Part shown: positions 1-8,911 of the stretch, piece by piece
Layout: every line of letters starts with the position of its first letter
How positions within the stretch are numbered: position 1 is the stretch's first letter
Assembly (NCBI GenBank): GCA_000620945.1
Contig: KK211198.1
Span: 310,001 to 374,000 of the forward strand
Source: [Clostridium] viride DSM 6836
GTDB lineage: Bacteria; Bacillota; Clostridia; Oscillospirales; Oscillospiraceae
DNA length: 64,000 nucleotides
Direction of reading: 5' to 3'
The notes under the pieces: generated by a model
What the model was told of the DNA's origin: nothing
The model's input: only the letters and a program-made list of their open reading frames with translations
Database searches by the model: none
Position numbers and translations under genes: made by a program

Positions 1-2208
1 AAAACCAGTCTGGAATTTATTCGCAACAATCAGCAACCGATTTTTCGGCAAATCAAAGGCGTTTTCTATCGTCTGATAGCCAAGACCGTTTATATTCTCT
101 TCCGTATAGTCGTAATCTGTCTTAATAATGGCAAACGGATTTTCCTCAAGATAAGTATCTTCAGTCATAATACACTTAGAACCTGAAATCTTGTCAGAAA
201 ATGCAACAAGAGGCTCTCCAGGGACTTTGAACTGCAAATGCTCGGCAATCTTTGACCTATCGTATTCGGGGTTAGCCTTCAAGTAGGCGTCGATCGCATA
301 TTTGTAGCGAACAACAGAAGCACGAGAGGAAGTAACAATCATGGCCTTTGCTTGCCCGTTAAGCATAGCGGCAACATTCTTAACAAAGTGCTCAATGATA
401 AACTCCGCCTTGTTCATGACATTGGTAGGGTGCAATTTTTCCCACTTGGCAATGGTACGGAGTGCTGAACGCTCGTCCACAAGCTTATCGGTCACGATAT
501 CATCTTTTAGCCTGTAAGCGGTCTGATAAGGCATAAAGCCTGTAAGTACATCAATGATATAGTTTTCCTCAATTGCCTGCCTCATGGGATAGAGATGGAA
601 TGATTCGGGTAGTGGCTGACCAGTCTTATTATCAACCTTATCGCCTGGGCGACCAAAGATAGTCTTTGTCTCTGCTTTTGGCGTTGCGGTAAAGGCAAAG
701 AACGATACGTTTTCAGGTATTAAATGGGAAGATTGCTGCATTTCGAAATAGGCGTTAATGGCATCTTCGTCGGTTATATCGGTTTTATCTGCGCCGGAGA
801 TATTTACCTTCTTATCCTTAATGGCAGCCATCTTCAAGGCAGTTTTCATCTTCCCAGAATAAGTGCCTTCCTGCGAACTGTGCGCCTCGTCAATCAGAAC
901 GGCAAAATTCGCTCCTGCTAGCGCAGTATCATCCCCTATGGCCTCCATTGCGAATGGGAAGGTTTGTAGGGTTACAACGATAATTTCACGCTTCTCATGG
1001 AGTGCTTTAGCAAGCTGTTTGCTCTTAGCCCCGGAAGTCTTTTTATCACCGTCGCCGCCGATCATTTCAATCAGTCCAACAGTCTTTTTCAACTGTTTAA
1101 TAGTCTTTTTAATATTAGTATCAAGGCCAACACGGTCAGTAACGACAATGATACTGGAAAACAGCTTTTGACCATTATTATCCATAAGACGGATAAGTTC
1201 ATGGGAAATCCAAGAAATCGTCTCTGTCTTACCGGAACCGGCAGAATGTTCAATCAAATACCGCTCTCCAACACCATTTGCCTTAACATCAGCAATAGCC
1301 TTTATAACGCAATCCCATTGATGGTATCGAGGGAATAATTGAGTATGAATCGGCCGGAGCTTTCCGGTTACATCCTCCTTCATCTCAACTTTCTCAAAGA
1401 TGAAGTTATGGAAGATACGGAGCCAATTATCCTTTCTGCAAATCTTATTCCAGAAGTATCCAGTTGAATATTCGTCAGAATCGAATGCTTTAGGAGGGTT
1501 ACCTGCATGACCGTCGTTACCTTCATTGAATGGAAGAAACTTGGGTTTTTCACCTTCGAGGTTAGTACACATCCAGATTTCATCTTCAGAGATGGCAAAG
1601 TGGACGATAGCACCACGTTTGTACATAAGTAGATAGTTCTTACGACGACCATCCGGCTCAATGGGCTTGCGCTCCTTCTGGTATTCCTCAATAGCATCCT
1701 GCACCGTCTGTGTAAGTTCAGTCTTGACTTCTGCGGTCGCAACCGGGATGCCATTGATGAAAAATACAAGGTCTAAAGACTTGTTGCCTGCAGTTTGGTA
1801 ATGGACCTGATGCATTACACGAAGAATATTTTTGTCGTAGAGTGTCTTCGTCTTTGCAATACGAATATCATCTGGATAATGCCCTGAACAATCGATAGTC
1901 TGGTACCCCGCCATTTGGAAGCCTTCACGGAGAGTCATTACCGTGCCATTATTCTCCAAAGACTTTACAAGAGCCATGCGAAGATTGGATTCCCAATTTG
2001 CTCCATAGCTGTCCTGCATCTTCTTGATTTTATCGGGCATGGTTGTGGTGAGATATTCCACAAAATCTGGCATATAAAGCGCTGTATTGGGATCAAACCC
2101 GTTGTCATTATTGCTGACACGCCAGCCATCATTGAGGCTCAGTTCAGAAAGCTTTTTTGAGATATAGCGCTCGAAATTGCTTTCAAGATGGATAGTATCC
2201 TTTTCCAT
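1..2208 (-). CDS. hsdR: Type I restriction enzyme, R subunit (partial, 3' end outside window)
   Basis: This is the ATP-dependent translocase and nuclease of a type I restriction-modification complex. The reading frame is open for 736 codons and runs off the start of the window, so roughly the last quarter of a normal HsdR of about 1000 residues is missing. Visible motifs in order are an ExK nuclease motif (ATAEVKTEL, about residue 158), Walker A (HSAGSGKT, about 323), a DEAH box (LIDEAHSS, about 438), FTATPK (about 505) and VANKFQTGFD near the window edge, typical of helicase superfamily 2. The ATG lies 14 nt after the hsdS stop, so it is the third gene of an hsdM-hsdS-hsdR operon. The visible part shows no frameshift or in-frame stop. 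Confidence 0.95.
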   Translation of the reverse strand, partial: MEKDTIHLESNFERYISKKLSELSLNDGWRVSNNDNGFDPNTALYMPDFVEYLTTTMPDKIKKMQDSYGANWESNLRMALVKSLENNGTVMTLREGFQMAGYQTIDCSGHYPDDIRIAKTKTLYDKNILRVMHQVHYQTAGNKSLDLVFFINGIPVATAEVKTELTQTVQDAIEEYQKERKPIEPDGRRKNYLLMYKRGAIVHFAISEDEIWMCTNLEGEKPKFLPFNEGNDGHAGNPPKAFDSDEYSTGYFWNKICRKDNWLRIFHNFIFEKVEMKEDVTGKLRPIHTQLFPRYHQWDCVIKAIADVKANGVGERYLIEHSAGSGKTETISWISHELIRLMDNNGQKLFSSIIVVTDRVGLDTNIKKTIKQLKKTVGLIEMIGGDGDKKTSGAKSKQLAKALHEKREIIVVTLQTFPFAMEAIGDDTALAGANFAVLIDEAHSSQEGTYSGKMKTALKMAAIKDKKVNISGADKTDITDEDAINAYFEMQQSSHLIPENVSFFAFTATPKAETKTIFGRPGDKVDNKTGQPLPESFHLYPMRQAIEENYIIDVLTGFMPYQTAYRLKDDIVTDKLVDERSALRTIAKWEKLHPTNVMNKAEFIIEHFVKNVAAMLNGQAKAMIVTSSRASVVRYKYAIDAYLKANPEYDRSKIAEHLQFKVPGEPLVAFSDKISGSKCIMTEDTYLEENPFAIIKTDYDYTEENINGLGYQTIENAFDLPKNRLLIVANKFQTGF

Positions 2209-2222
2209 TAGGTTGACTCCTT

Positions 2223-3524
2223 TCAACAATCTAGCTTGCCGAGTACGGCGTTATAAATAACAGCTTTTCTGTATTCTTCCAGCTTCGCTATCGCTGTTTT
2301 TTGACGAATAATCGCATCGTTAACCTTTGCGCATTTATCAGCGAGATACTCAGATATTTCATTTTGCTCTTTTAACGTCGGAACAGGAATGCGAAAGTTC
2401 AAAAAAGCAGGAGCCTGTAAACGCCAACGTCCCAATCCGCTTACCCCTTGTCCAAGGCCATAAAAAATACGGTTAAAATAGCACATTTGCATTACATACA
2501 AAAAGTATTGGCAATTCTGATTGATAGTATCATTCAGAACAAAAACTCGATAATCGGGACTAGTAACGCCCTCATATTTAGAGATGTCAACCCATCCAGT
2601 GAGCAAGTCCATATGATTCATTGCAAAATCGCCAATTTCTACGAGTTGATAATTTGCATAGCTTTCAGCAATCTGGCCTTCATTCGTAGACAAGTTTTTG
2701 GGAATAATTCCTCGCTGCGTAATCGATAGAACGGTATGTCCCTCTTCTCCGGCTATATCTTTTTTTATATGGAAAAGATACTTAATTCTCTTGATTCCCC
2801 AATGAGAGGGAATAACCTCTACCCATTTAACCCCGCTATCTTTCATTTCCACATTAGGATTTAATCCCTTTGTAACAGCTTCAGTGATAACAGACTTCCG
2901 ATATTCCTCCAGTTTCTCAATGATGGTCCGATGGCGAGAGATGGCATCGTCAATGTCGGCGCATTTCTGATCGAGGAATTCCACAATGATTTGCTGATCC
3001 TGATCAGGAGGTACGAGAACGGAAACACCTTTTAGAACTTTCTGTGTGATACTGAACAGTTTTACATCAGTTAGGCAAGACCTAATTTGGCTACGCCAAG
3101 CATCAGTCTTAAACAGATATGCCAAATATTTGTGGTCTTTAACTTCAAGAGAGCGAAGAATAATTGTATGATACCCAGCAAACAACTTTATGTCAGTATC
3201 AACATACACACAATTTCCGCAGCCAGCCAAATCCTCGGATGTATCAGCAACCAAGAAATCATGCTTATTTACAAGAGAATCCGGGTTTGTTGCGGTATAT
3301 TTTTCATCCACATACCGCAGCAATCCATTGTTCACTTTTGTGCCTGTATTAGATTTCGCATGAATCTGGCCATAATTTATCACAGCAACGCCGTTTTCAA
3401 CGAGATCCGCTTTCGTAATAGGCAAACCCTTCCCAAAGCAAAACAAGCTTTTTAGTGGAACAATTTTCCAATTGCTTGGAATTTTATCAATCCAACTAAC
3501 ACCACTATCTCTCATCTCGTTCAT
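2223..3524 (-). CDS. hsdS: Type I restriction-modification specificity subunit
   Basis: HsdS recognises the bipartite DNA target for the methylase and nuclease subunits. The 433-residue protein has the expected two-fold repeat: each half opens with a D-S-G-V-x-W-[IV]-x-x-I-P-S-x-W block (about residues 6-19 and 229-242) followed by a variable target recognition domain. Each half ends in a coiled-coil helix containing KLEEYRK (about 205 and 418). It starts with ATG overlapping the hsdM stop by 4 bp, which implies translational coupling, and a GGAAGGA stretch lies just upstream. The recognition sequence cannot be read from the protein. Both halves look intact. Confidence 0.95.
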   Translation of the reverse strand: MNEMRDSGVSWIDKIPSNWKIVPLKSLFCFGKGLPITKADLVENGVAVINYGQIHAKSNTGTKVNNGLLRYVDEKYTATNPDSLVNKHDFLVADTSEDLAGCGNCVYVDTDIKLFAGYHTIILRSLEVKDHKYLAYLFKTDAWRSQIRSCLTDVKLFSITQKVLKGVSVLVPPDQDQQIIVEFLDQKCADIDDAISRHRTIIEKLEEYRKSVITEAVTKGLNPNVEMKDSGVKWVEVIPSHWGIKRIKYLFHIKKDIAGEEGHTVLSITQRGIIPKNLSTNEGQIAESYANYQLVEIGDFAMNHMDLLTGWVDISKYEGVTSPDYRVFVLNDTINQNCQYFLYVMQMCYFNRIFYGLGQGVSGLGRWRLQAPAFLNFRIPVPTLKEQNEISEYLADKCAKVNDAIIRQKTAIAKLEEYRKAVIYNAVLGKLDC

Positions 3525-5575
3525 TTGAGGAATCCTTCCATAAACGATTCCAAGCCTCTTTCAATATCAAGGATTTCAGCGGCAATATCTTCCGGTTTTC
3601 TCGGTTGTTCGTAGTGATAGAAGTATTTATTGAAGGAGATATTTGTACCGACTACACCTACCTCACCGTCCTGCAAGGGGCCTTTGTCCATAACGGATTC
3701 ATCAATCCAAGTTCCGCAGGCATAGGGTAGGACTTCCTTGTTCATGTAATCCTCAAAGGATGTACCAAACGGGATATTCTCAAAATCCTTAAAATCAGGA
3801 TCTGGCACGGGTTTGCCATTCTTATCCAGCACGATGTCATATTTCTTGTTCTTCACCCCAAATACATCGAGAATGGCCTTCGTGAGTTCCGCCGGAGTAG
3901 CTTCCGGCTTTACCATGCTACGCCGAATCTCCTTTGCAAACGTTGAGGCCCAATCATAAGGCAATTCCTCTTCGGTACTTCTCAGTAGAGCTGCTTTCAA
4001 AATAGCCTTATTGTCATGGGAGAACTTTGTCATAGGCTTCAGATCAAAGAACTCATTCAAGCGATTTTCGTTTACGATAATTGCCATGTGGAGAGGCCGC
4101 TGAGTAGTAACCTTCCGAAACATGAAGGCATCTTTCGGAACGAGTACGCTTTTGCCGTGGTCATGTCCATCCACATAAGTTCTGATAATCCAATTTATCT
4201 GTTCTTCCGAAATGCAATAACGCTTATTCCCTTGCGGTTTTTTCATGGTAGTCTTCATATCGGATGCATCAATGAGCTGAATAAGCCCCTTGCGGTCTGC
4301 GGATTTTTTGTTTGACAGTATCCACAAATATGTAGATATACCGGTGCGGAAGAAAATCTCTGACGGTAGTTTTACGATGCAGTCGATATAGTCCTTCTCA
4401 AACAGCCAGCGGCGAATATTAGAAGGGCCAGAGCCTGCGTCGCCAGTGAACAAGGGAGAACCAGAGAGAACAATGCCAGCCTTGCCGCCACCTTTTTCTA
4501 CGGGAGCAAATTTGCTGACAACATGCTGCAAGAACAGCATGGAGCCATCATCAATGGAGGGTAAGCCTGCACCGAACCTACCTTTAAAACCAAGTTTGGC
4601 TTCTTCTTCAACAGAGTCTTTCTGTTTTTCCCACTTTTTCCCGTATGGCGGGTTGCTCAATATAAAATTGAAGGTACTGTCAGCAAACTTGTCATCCATT
4701 AAAGTATCACCAAGCATGATATGAGCAGATAAGTCCTTGATGGCATTGTACTGGTCTTGCTGTGTGTCGCCAACATTGCGAAGGAGAAGGTTGGACTTAC
4801 CCATAGCCCAAGATTCGTCTTCGCATTCCTGTCCATAAGGTACGATGACCGCAGGGGCAATCATCTTCTTAACTTTGTGCCATTCGTCAAGCAAGTCCAG
4901 CGCATCGGTAATGAATCCGCCCGTTCCCATAGTAGGGTCATACAGAGTGCGGACAATACCCTTGTCGCTATTCATTAGCTCATCGTCATTGGCAAAAAGC
5001 ATACCGATAGCCAGGCGAACAACGTCTCTTGGAGTCATAAAGTCTTCGGCATCTTCTGCGATTTCCTCACCGAAACGCTGAATCAAATGCTCGTAGATAT
5101 TGGACATTTCACGATCAGACACATTTTCGGGGTTTAAATCGAAGGTACTGAAGCGACGGCACACCTCATAAAGCATTCCTTTTTCTTGGAGCGTCTTGCA
5201 AGTCTCCTCCATCTTAAAGCGAAGAAGTATTTCTCTTGCATTAGGGCTAAACCCGTTGATATAAGCCATAAGTGCTTCCAGGGTGTCGGTAGCACCAAGA
5301 TTGTTCAGACGGAAGGACGTCACATTAAAGAACGCCTTGCCGGAATATTGACAATAGTTACTGCTTTCACGACCCCATTTAGCCTCATGTTTTTTCAAAG
5401 CCTTAACTACCGCCTCACGGGTAGGTTCAAGAGCACATTCCAGTCTGCGGAGCAATGCAAAAGGCAAGATGACTCGGTTATATTCAGAACGTTTAATGGT
5501 ATCACGAACATAGTCTGCAATCTTCCATATTTCGTTGACGTAATCAAAGTTGTCTTTTATTTCAATCGTAGGCAC
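3521..5575 (-). CDS. hsdM: Type I restriction-modification DNA methyltransferase subunit
   Basis: This is the N6-adenine methyltransferase subunit of the type I complex. It has an N-terminal helical HsdM domain, SAM-binding motif I (DPTMGTGGF, about residue 215) and the catalytic NPPYG (about residue 307). The longest frame begins at 5611, but a GTG at 5575 sits 6 nt after a strong AGGAGGGA and gives the natural N-terminus VPTIEIKDNF, so I use that start (684 residues). It is longer than many HsdM proteins and carries a C-terminal extension of about 200 residues. A decayed second copy of its first 150 codons and its upstream region lies at 7485-7945. Confidence 0.95.
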   Translation of the reverse strand: MPTIEIKDNFDYVNEIWKIADYVRDTIKRSEYNRVILPFALLRRLECALEPTREAVVKALKKHEAKWGRESSNYCQYSGKAFFNVTSFRLNNLGATDTLEALMAYINGFSPNAREILLRFKMEETCKTLQEKGMLYEVCRRFSTFDLNPENVSDREMSNIYEHLIQRFGEEIAEDAEDFMTPRDVVRLAIGMLFANDDELMNSDKGIVRTLYDPTMGTGGFITDALDLLDEWHKVKKMIAPAVIVPYGQECEDESWAMGKSNLLLRNVGDTQQDQYNAIKDLSAHIMLGDTLMDDKFADSTFNFILSNPPYGKKWEKQKDSVEEEAKLGFKGRFGAGLPSIDDGSMLFLQHVVSKFAPVEKGGGKAGIVLSGSPLFTGDAGSGPSNIRRWLFEKDYIDCIVKLPSEIFFRTGISTYLWILSNKKSADRKGLIQLIDASDMKTTMKKPQGNKRYCISEEQINWIIRTYVDGHDHGKSVLVPKDAFMFRKVTTQRPLHMAIIVNENRLNEFFDLKPMTKFSHDNKAILKAALLRSTEEELPYDWASTFAKEIRRSMVKPEATPAELTKAILDVFGVKNKKYDIVLDKNGKPVPDPDFKDFENIPFGTSFEDYMNKEVLPYACGTWIDESVMDKGPLQDGEVGVVGTNISFNKYFYHYEQPRKPEDIAAEILDIERGLESFMEGFLK

Positions 5576-5649
5576 AAAAAATCCCTCCTGTGTAAGGGCA
5601 TTGTACCACACACAAGAGGGAATCTCAACCAGAATTTGAGGAAAACCTT

Positions 5650-6180
5650 AGAGGGTATACTCCTATGCAAGCGGGAATGTTGATGCTGCCTGCCGCAATA
5701 GCTACAGGAATTATGATGCCTATAAGTGGAAGATTATTTGATAAGTTTGGAGCTAAATGGCTAACAATTATAGGTCTATCTATATTAACTATAGCTTCTT
5801 AGTCTTTAAGTAGGCTTACATTAGAAACATCATATAATACTATAATGATGATTATGATGGTAAGAGGTATTGGAATGGGGCTTGCGATGATGCCAACACA
5901 AACTGCAGGAATGAATGCTATTCCTAGAGAACTTACAGGACGGGGAACCGCACTAAACAGTACCATTAAACAGGTTTCAGGTTCCTTTGGAATCGCTATA
6001 TTAACTACAATTTTAGGACATAGGCAAGCTTTTCATGCGGCAAGGGATTCTGGAATGAAGCAAGTAGCAGTAGCCGCTATAAATGATACATTGCTAGTTG
6101 CAACCCTAGTATGTTTTGTAGGGATAGTTGTTGCAATCTTTATAAAAAATAAAACTGCTACTAAAACTTTGGAACATTAG
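5650..6180 (+). pseudogene. C-terminal remnant of an MFS drug exporter (DHA2/EmrB type)
   Basis: The frame reads RGYTPMQAGMLMLPAA, MPISGRLFDKFGAKWL and then RGIGMGLAMMPTQTAGMNAI, which match the second half of 14-helix EmrB/QacA exporters. The 5' half is missing: homology begins abruptly about 75 bp from the hsdM start. A TAG stop at 5800-5802 interrupts the frame, so only the last 111 codons after it could be translated. I call it a pseudogene left by a rearrangement next to hsdM. It is more AT-rich than the restriction genes. Confidence 0.85.
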
Positions 6181-6203
6181 GTTCAAAGGCAATAAAAAGT
6201 TTA

Positions 6204-6470
6204 TTACCTCCTGAAATCGCCAGCTAATTTTTCAAAGGCTGGCAACGAATTTTCAATAGTTTTGAAGCCGACACAGTAAGAAATACGAAAATAATACGGG
6301 AACCCAAATCCACTGCCCGGCACTAAAAGAAGATTATATTTTAAATCAAGTTTCATAAATTTGACATCATCATTAATAAAAGCCTTCGGAAAAAGATAAA
6401 ATGCACCCTGTGGCTTAACACAGCTAAATTCAAGCTGTGTAATACGAGTATATAAAAAATCTCTGCTTTT
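6204..6470 (-). pseudogene. C-terminal remnant of a class I/II aminotransferase
   Basis: Read on the minus strand, the last 89 codons give KPQGAFYLFPKAF, then LLLVPGSGFG and YYFRISYCVGF. This is the conserved C-terminal domain of PLP-dependent aspartate-type aminotransferases. A TAA stop lies in frame immediately upstream, and the rest of the gene, including the PLP lysine region, is absent. It has no own start or ribosome binding site. The fragment lies tail to tail with the MFS remnant. Confidence 0.75.
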
Positions 6471-6620
6471 TTAGTATTCTTCAATACCTACAGCATCATC
6501 TAGTATCCCCCGATGACTTGTTGGAACAATTTAGGTGCATTTACAAATCCCAAGGTGAGCCAGAAGAATATCCAATAACCTATCTTGATGAAGAAGATTA
6601 TTAAAAATTTGCTGCAATTA

Positions 6621-6653
6621 AGCAGAGGCAGGATATCAATTCCTGCCTCTGCT
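6621..6653. terminator. Perfect 13-bp inverted repeat, possible terminator
   Basis: The arms AGCAGAGGCAGGA and TCCTGCCTCTGCT are separated by 7 nt. The following stretch ACTTCTATTTC has only a weak T-tract. A short open frame ending DEEDY with a TAA at about 6600 lies just before it and may be the tail of another lost gene. I infer a terminator that survived the loss of that gene. Confidence 0.5.
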
Positions 6654-6744
6654 ACTTCTATTTCGACTGACCCCAATTTCAGACCTCAACAAACTTTGGG
6701 AAACCCCAAAAACTTTGATTATCCAATGAAGAACCGGTCTACTG

Positions 6745-7122
6745 TTATCTTACTCTGAATTCAATTGATATCATGTCTGGGTCATATACGTAGAAATATG
6801 TGCTGTTCTCATCGGGTTTCCTGATCTCTGTAGCATTGTATCCCATGTCGAGTGCCAGCTGCTGTTTCGCAACGATGCCTTCTTCATCTGTGAAGAAGCA
6901 AGCTACCAAACCTTTTGATGTGCACTTGTCACCTCTGGATGCGCATACAAGTTCCACTTCAATCTCACCGCTCTCATCTTCCATGAAGCAGAGTGATGCC
7001 CCTCCCAGAGTCTCTTCGCCGGCCGTAAATTCTCTGAATGGTTTCAACCCAACCAAATCCTGATAAAACTTCTTCGATGCTTCAATATCTCTACACATGA
7101 TTGTCATTCTAAATTTTTTCAT
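6745..7122 (-). CDS. VOC superfamily (glyoxalase/bleomycin resistance-like) protein
   Basis: This 125-residue protein has the vicinal oxygen chelate fold seen in glyoxalase I, dioxygenases and antibiotic-binding proteins. The N-terminus CRDIEASKKFYQDLVGLK and the C-terminus STYFYVYDPDMISIEF are characteristic beta-alpha-beta-beta-beta modules with the terminal metal-ligand glutamate. I chose the ATG at 7122 because GGAGG stands 5 nt before it; the ATG at 7134 overlaps that site. The substrate is unknown. It is the only apparently intact gene among the remnants between hsdM and mazF. Confidence 0.85.
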   Translation of the reverse strand: MKKFRMTIMCRDIEASKKFYQDLVGLKPFREFTAGEETLGGASLCFMEDESGEIEVELVCASRGDKCTSKGLVACFFTDEEGIVAKQQLALDMGYNATEIRKPDENSTYFYVYDPDMISIEFRVR

Positions 7123-7137
7123 TTTAACCTCCATCTC

Positions 7138-7398
7138 GCAGCAATGCTGCGATACAAATAGGGATGAAACAACCTCGTCCCCTGATCCTGCTGTATAATG
7201 GTCTTGGTTGGAGCGGATACACTACAAATCACGGTGAGGTAAGTCGTTGATTTCTCCACAGATCAAGACAGTATTTTAACCAGTGTACATGACGTCTTCC
7301 GAGCACAAATGAGCGGATCCCATAACAATATAAACAACAGTATTTCAGTAATTATATAACTTTTCCTGCTGGGTTGCAAATACTTTTTTATACAAATT
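7138..7398. other. Intergenic stretch without a recognisable gene
   Basis: About 260 bp separate the VOC gene from the IS3 remnant. A short palindrome (TCGCAGCA/TGCTGCGA, about 7136-7152) sits directly before the VOC ribosome binding site. No open frame with a plausible start was found on either strand. The DNA becomes AT-rich toward 7330-7400. Confidence 0.5.
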
Positions 7399-7484
7399 TT
7401 ATTCGGACATCTTAACCTTATATTCTTTTGGTGTCATATAGTCTAACGAACCATGAATTCTATGGTTATTATACCAGTTTACAA
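7399..7484 (-). pseudogene. IS3-family transposase, last 29 codons
   Basis: The minus strand reads IVNWYNNHRIHGSLDYMTP and ends KVKMSE before a stop. This is the characteristic end of the DDE transposase (OrfB) of IS3 elements. The rest of the transposase is gone: at 7485 the sequence switches without a gap to hsdM-like DNA. No terminal inverted repeat is visible, so this is a scar of an insertion rather than an element. Confidence 0.8.
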
Positions 7485-7945
7485 TCGAAGGTACTGAAAC
7501 GATGGCAAACCTCATAAAGCATTCCCTTTTCTTGAAGCTTCTTGCAGGTTTCCTCCATCTTAAAGCGAAGGAGGATTTCTCTTGCATTAGGGCTAAACCC
7601 GTTGATATAAGCCATAAGCGCTTCCAGAGTGTCGGTGGCACCAGGATTGTTCAGCTGGAAGGAGTTTACATTAAAGAACGGAATGCTGACAATAGTTACT
7701 GCTTTCACGGCCCCATTTAGTCTCATGCTTTTTCAAAGCCTTTACTACCGCATCACGGGTAGGCTCAAGAGCACATTCCAGTCTGCGGAGCAATGCAAAA
7801 GGCAAGATGAGTCGGTTATATTCAGAACGCTTAATGGTATCACGAACATAGTCCGCAATCTTCCATATTTGTCATAAAAGATCCCTCCTGTTTAAGTGTA
7901 GTAAACCACACACAGGAGGGATTTCAACCAAATTTTGAGGAAACA
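7485..7945 (-). pseudogene. Decayed second copy of the hsdM 5' end
   Basis: This segment is closely similar to 5135-5644, covering the hsdM upstream region and about its first 150 codons, including the stretch reading TDTLEALMAYINGFSPNARE. It has small deletions that shift the frame, lacks the first codons (about 30 bp missing near 7868) and is cut off by the IS3 tail. The inverted ACCACACACAGGAGGG-like upstream motif is also shared. It is either a duplication of the neighbouring locus or the relic of a second type I system. Confidence 0.85.
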
Positions 7946-8121
7946 GCAATTTTATTTACAAGTCATATACAGAGCAGCTTTGCTAAAAGGCGGTTCGGTT
8001 TTCAACCACTAATTTCGATTAGAGATTTTTCAAAAGTGCGGGTTTCAACCAGCGGGACTTTTTCAGTTGGTCGAAAAATTAAACCTTGCAAGAGGGATTT
8101 TCAACCACTAATTTCGGATAG
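7922..8121. repeat. Four TTTCAACCA repeats upstream of mazF
   Basis: TTTCAACCA occurs at 7922, 8000, 8043 and 8099. Two of these lie in a longer shared unit, TTTTCAACCACTAATTTCG (7999 and 8098, 19 bp identical). The stretch has no open frame. It could hold the mazF promoter and an operator, or a small RNA. I see the repeats directly; the role is unknown. Confidence 0.6.
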
Positions 8122-8161
8122 CCGAAAAAACAGAGAATCTCGAATCAAGGAGGTGTAAAGT

Positions 8162-8530
8162 TTGAACACGATGAAGCAAGGCATCAGCCGCGGCGATATT
8201 TACTACGCCGATTTAAACCCCGTTATGGGCTGTGAACAAGGGGGCATCCGTCCTGTACTTATCCTGCAAAATGACATAGGCAACCACTACAGCCCCACCA
8301 CCATCGTCTGCGCCATCACCGGCAAGCCGAAAAAGCCCTTACCCACCCATACGGCTATTGCCGGGGCGGGCAGATTGTCCAGAGAGTCCTTTGCACTTCT
8401 GGAGCAGATACGCACCATTGACCGGACTCGACTTCGGGGCTGGATCGGCAAACTGGATGAACAGGAGATGGAAGAAATCAACCAGGCACTTTCTATCAGC
8501 ATCGGACTTAGTCCGGCGCTTTTTTTATGA
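8162..8530 (+). CDS. mazF: MazF/PemK-family mRNA interferase toxin
   Basis: MazF-type toxins cut single-stranded mRNA. The protein shows the family signature RGDIYYADLNPVMGCEQGG followed by RPVLILQND, and later the conserved region with RLSRESFALLEQIRTID. The frame opens with TTG at 8162, 7 nt after AGGAGGTG; an ATG lies at 8171. At 122 residues it has the family's usual length. No MazE-like antitoxin gene precedes it; only repeats do. The downstream excisionase-like gene starts 14 nt after its stop, so the two may be cotranscribed on the mobile element. Confidence 0.9.
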   Translation: MNTMKQGISRGDIYYADLNPVMGCEQGGIRPVLILQNDIGNHYSPTTIVCAITGKPKKPLPTHTAIAGAGRLSRESFALLEQIRTIDRTRLRGWIGKLDEQEMEEINQALSISIGLSPALFL

Positions 8531-8544
8531 AGGGGGGAATTTTT

Positions 8545-8763
8545 ATGAGCAACAAAACAATCATGTTTGAAAAATACCCCGATGTAGTCGAGGTAAATCA
8601 ATTACGAGAAATGCTCGGAGGCATCAGCCGGAAACTGGCTTATAAATTGCTTTCGGAAAAAGAGATACATAGTGTTCGCATTGGACGGACCTATAAGATT
8701 CCCAAAGCATGCGTTATTGAATATTTACTGAGTGAAGAAATGTGCCATATCAAGATTGGTTGA
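8545..8763 (+). CDS. Excisionase-like DNA-binding protein
   Basis: This 72-residue protein contains a winged-helix/MerR-like fold typical of excisionases (Xis) of integrative elements: VNQLREMLGGISRKLAYKLL, then VRIGRTYKIPKACVIEYL. The ATG at 8545 follows a G-rich ribosome binding site; an upstream in-frame ATG at 8527 overlaps the mazF stop and is less likely. Its place about 150 bp before the integrase supports a role in directing excision. A regulator of the toxin is a possible alternative. Confidence 0.8.
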   Translation: MSNKTIMFEKYPDVVEVNQLREMLGGISRKLAYKLLSEKEIHSVRIGRTYKIPKACVIEYLLSEEMCHIKIG

Positions 8764-8911
8764 TATGGTTTTTTGCTTATTATTGGCCCAAGACCGTAGA
8801 AAAATCCGTTGGGTTGCTTCCGCGTAAAACAGTAGCTATCCCATGCCTTCTGTGGTATTGTGATGTTGTCAATGGTAGGCAAATACGCTGTTATTTCAAA
8901 GGAGGATAACC

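Noticed and set aside
5845-6180. Intact 111-residue membrane protein
   Set aside because: The same frame upstream of the TAG at 5800 continues clear MFS exporter homology, so it is the tail of a broken gene.
7922-8121. Clear type III (ToxIN) antitoxin repeat array
   Set aside because: Only four short motifs with irregular spacing, and the toxin is of MazF/PemK rather than ToxN length; kept only as a question in the findings.
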